This document shows, one piece after another, positions 62,156-64,000 of a DNA stretch of 64,000 nucleotides. Under the pieces are notes generated by a model. It was not told the origin of the DNA and did not search any database. It saw nothing but the letters and a program-made list of their open reading frames with translations. The DNA comes from Zhengitettix transpicula (Eukaryota; Arthropoda; Insecta; Orthoptera; Tetrigidae): the NCBI GenBank assembly GCA_037074705.1, contig CM073591.1:75498532-75562531 (forward strand), written 5' to 3'. The position numbers and the translations under genes are program-made. Every line of letters begins with the position of its first letter. The first letter of the stretch is position 1.

Positions 62156-64000
62156 AAAAGGAAATAATTTGTTGTATAAGTCACAAAAATAGCTATAAAT
62201 CTGTTAGAATAGTAATCGGATGGTAAATGGAATATCATAGTACGAAAAACACACATGGTTTGCTAAAGGAGGTCGAAAGGTAGCGGGAAAAATAAATTGA
62301 GGTAGATTGGAAATAAAATATCTATTGCAACAAGTCGGTAAAAGGAAAAAAAAATTCATTAAGTATCTAGTCCAGCTATAAAAAACGTACTGTAATGATA
62401 TTCATGTTCGTAAAATGATTTAAATTTGTATGTTCTTTGGGAGATGTGAGGATAATCTGTGAGGATATAAATACTGGTGTATCTATTTACGAGTATAAGG
62501 AAGGAGACAGTAATCAATATATAATGTTGTTAATGCGAACAAGGATCGGACCAGGCTATCGACTAGTTTATCATCATAGTAATTTACCATTTTTAAAGAC
62601 GGATTCAACAGTTTTTTTTAACCCATTTACTTGCGCTATATAATTTATATCGAAGAATTACATTTAATATTTTCGATACTTCTGACATGTAGTAGAGTGA
62701 TATACGTTTAAATAGAATGTGTTCTGTCATTGATATATCGTGGCTGCAGAAAAACTAGTTTTACTTGTTAATATGCATTAATTTATAAAGAAGGCAAATA
62801 AATTATTTACGATTTCAGAGGAACGATAAAGTAAATGATAATATATATATATAATATATTGAATTAATTAAATTAATTAATCTATACAACAAATATAATT
62901 TATCCCTAGAAAGTTTTAAATAATTTGTGTTATAACAGTGTTCTCTTCAAATTTTAAGCTTGACTTTATTAGAAAGCTCGGTATTACATTTGAAATATTT
63001 TTATTTATATTTATATGTCTGGTTCTTAGGACGAATGCTCTCGTGGGAGAATCGCTTTAACGGTGATTGCCGATGAATTCGATTAAATCCGGAACTGCTA
63101 CGCTCCTCGACCATGACCGATCCATCGGAAGCCAAGGGCAACTTCGTCAAATAGCCTTTTTAAAAGCAAAAGTATCATGGTCCACTCTGCCGGAAACAGG
63201 CAACAAAACCTCCTCCGGAAACACTGTCTTGCGGAGAAAACAAAAGGTCTGAAGGCAGGCTCCCAGGACCCCAGAGGTCAGAGCTGGGAGGTCACCTTTC
63301 TCCATCTTCTCTCTAGGGGCAGCGCGGGAGCGCTCTAGAAATCGCAACAGGTGTTTGCGTAAGCGCTGCTGAGTTATGTTCCCAGAAATCGTTGGGCAAA
63401 AGCTACGTTTTCTCTCCGTGGAAGAGATGCTGCAAATATGACATAAAACGGGCATAGAGTAAGTGTAGAAAGTTTCCTTCAAGAAAAAGTAAAAATGTTA
63501 TCAAATTGTAAGGTATTAAGGTGCCGATAGATAAAAAAGCACGGAAATTCACGACTGAGATAATTGTAAATTACATACTGAGGAACATAATTAAATTTTA
63601 GTAGAAATTCGAGGTCGAAAGTTGGGGGTCTTTGAAAGAACGCTCACATATGTATTCAACCATTCAGGAACGGTGAGAAAAGTCAAGACAAGAGGAAAAT
63701 ATCGAAGTATCCGGAAAACGACCTTGGGATAGTTGTTTGAAGTGAATATATCCCGACTTTACAACCATGTCTATGTCTAATTATGTTTCTCCAAGTCTCA
63801 CAGCCGAGAAATCTGACGTTAATGATCTTCCTAGTAGGTATTTATGGGCGCGTTTCGAGAAAGTCAGACAGGTCGATGCCTCGTGAGGCTCTGTAGTGTG
63901 GTCGCACGTGAGTTCCACTCAACGTATGACGTTCCAGTGGGTTTCTTGTTTACACGAGTTCGTCTCGGTTTTTCTGTTAGAACGTTTAGAAACCATCGAC
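62156..64000. other. Non-coding; GC-richer segment at 63060-63480
   Basis: A (TA)n run at 62841-62862 is followed by AT-rich sequence. 63060-63480 is GC-richer with overlapping frames on both strands (63067-63252 plus, 63147-63482 minus), neither recognisable and neither with clear splice support. Nothing else is seen to the window end. Confidence 0.4.

Noticed and set aside
1..64000. CRISPR arrays, bacterial operons, rRNA genes, telomeric repeats.
   Set aside because: No regularly spaced repeats, ribosome-binding sites, rRNA motifs or TTAGG arrays were seen; the window is eukaryotic.

Overview
The window looks like a stretch of an insect nuclear genome. It is AT-rich, gene-poor and full of old transposon debris. 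Metazoan splice signals, mariner-type DNA transposons, tRNA-derived SINEs and a secreted protein with insect-type low-complexity repeats all agree with this. The mix of degraded mariners, small inverted-repeat elements and poly-A-tailed retroposons would suit a large-genome polyneopteran such as a cockroach, termite or stick insect. That is an inference; nothing in the sequence fixes the species.

The only convincing gene is on the minus strand at about 2120-12723. It is one giant coding exon of roughly 3,500 codons. Its product is a secreted or extracellular, Thr/Ser/Pro-rich, mucin- or matrix-like protein. It carries two interleaved classes of degenerate repeats (a 'YTTYTYFTT' class and a 'GTYIDxLYAQVxES' class), alternating acidic and Arg/Gly-rich basic blocks, furin-type sites, and no cysteine that I could find. 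A signal peptide lies just upstream in a different frame, one base out of register at an A4/T4 run. The exon ends at an excellent splice donor (GT at 2118-2119 on the minus strand), so the gene continues off the left edge and 1-2118 is intron. A TATA box and an inverted AGGTCA repeat lie about 165-200 bp upstream of the putative ATG.

From about 13 kb to 64 kb I see no second certain gene. Three stretches could be exons: 29476-29719 (+), 41008-41339 (-) and 51487-51781 (-). Two of them, 29476 and 51781, follow a good acceptor. GC-richer islands with no recognisable product lie near 17.6-18.3, 36.55-36.95, 45.3-45.8, 47.3-47.8 and 63.1-63.5 kb.

The rest is repeats. (1) A family of small inverted-repeat elements (MITE-like) has at least seven copies or fragments: 16870, 20117, 21957, 38540, 42455, 53904 and 58140. 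(2) Two mariner relics are present: a frameshifted DD34D transposase pseudogene at 31521-32320, and a 710-bp element at 60167-60876 built from two transposase 3' ends facing each other. (3) A poly-A-tailed retroposon occurs three times (30176, 55585, 61800). (4) Two tRNA-derived SINEs lie at 24478 (+) and 50921 (-). (5) A 194-bp segment is duplicated directly and without gaps, 1.53 kb apart (27105 and 28636).

I found no strong case for a new multi-gene system. The most interesting items are the cysteine-free giant matrix protein with its out-of-frame signal peptide, the inverted-3'-end mariner, and the MITE family whose smallest member is little more than two abutting termini.
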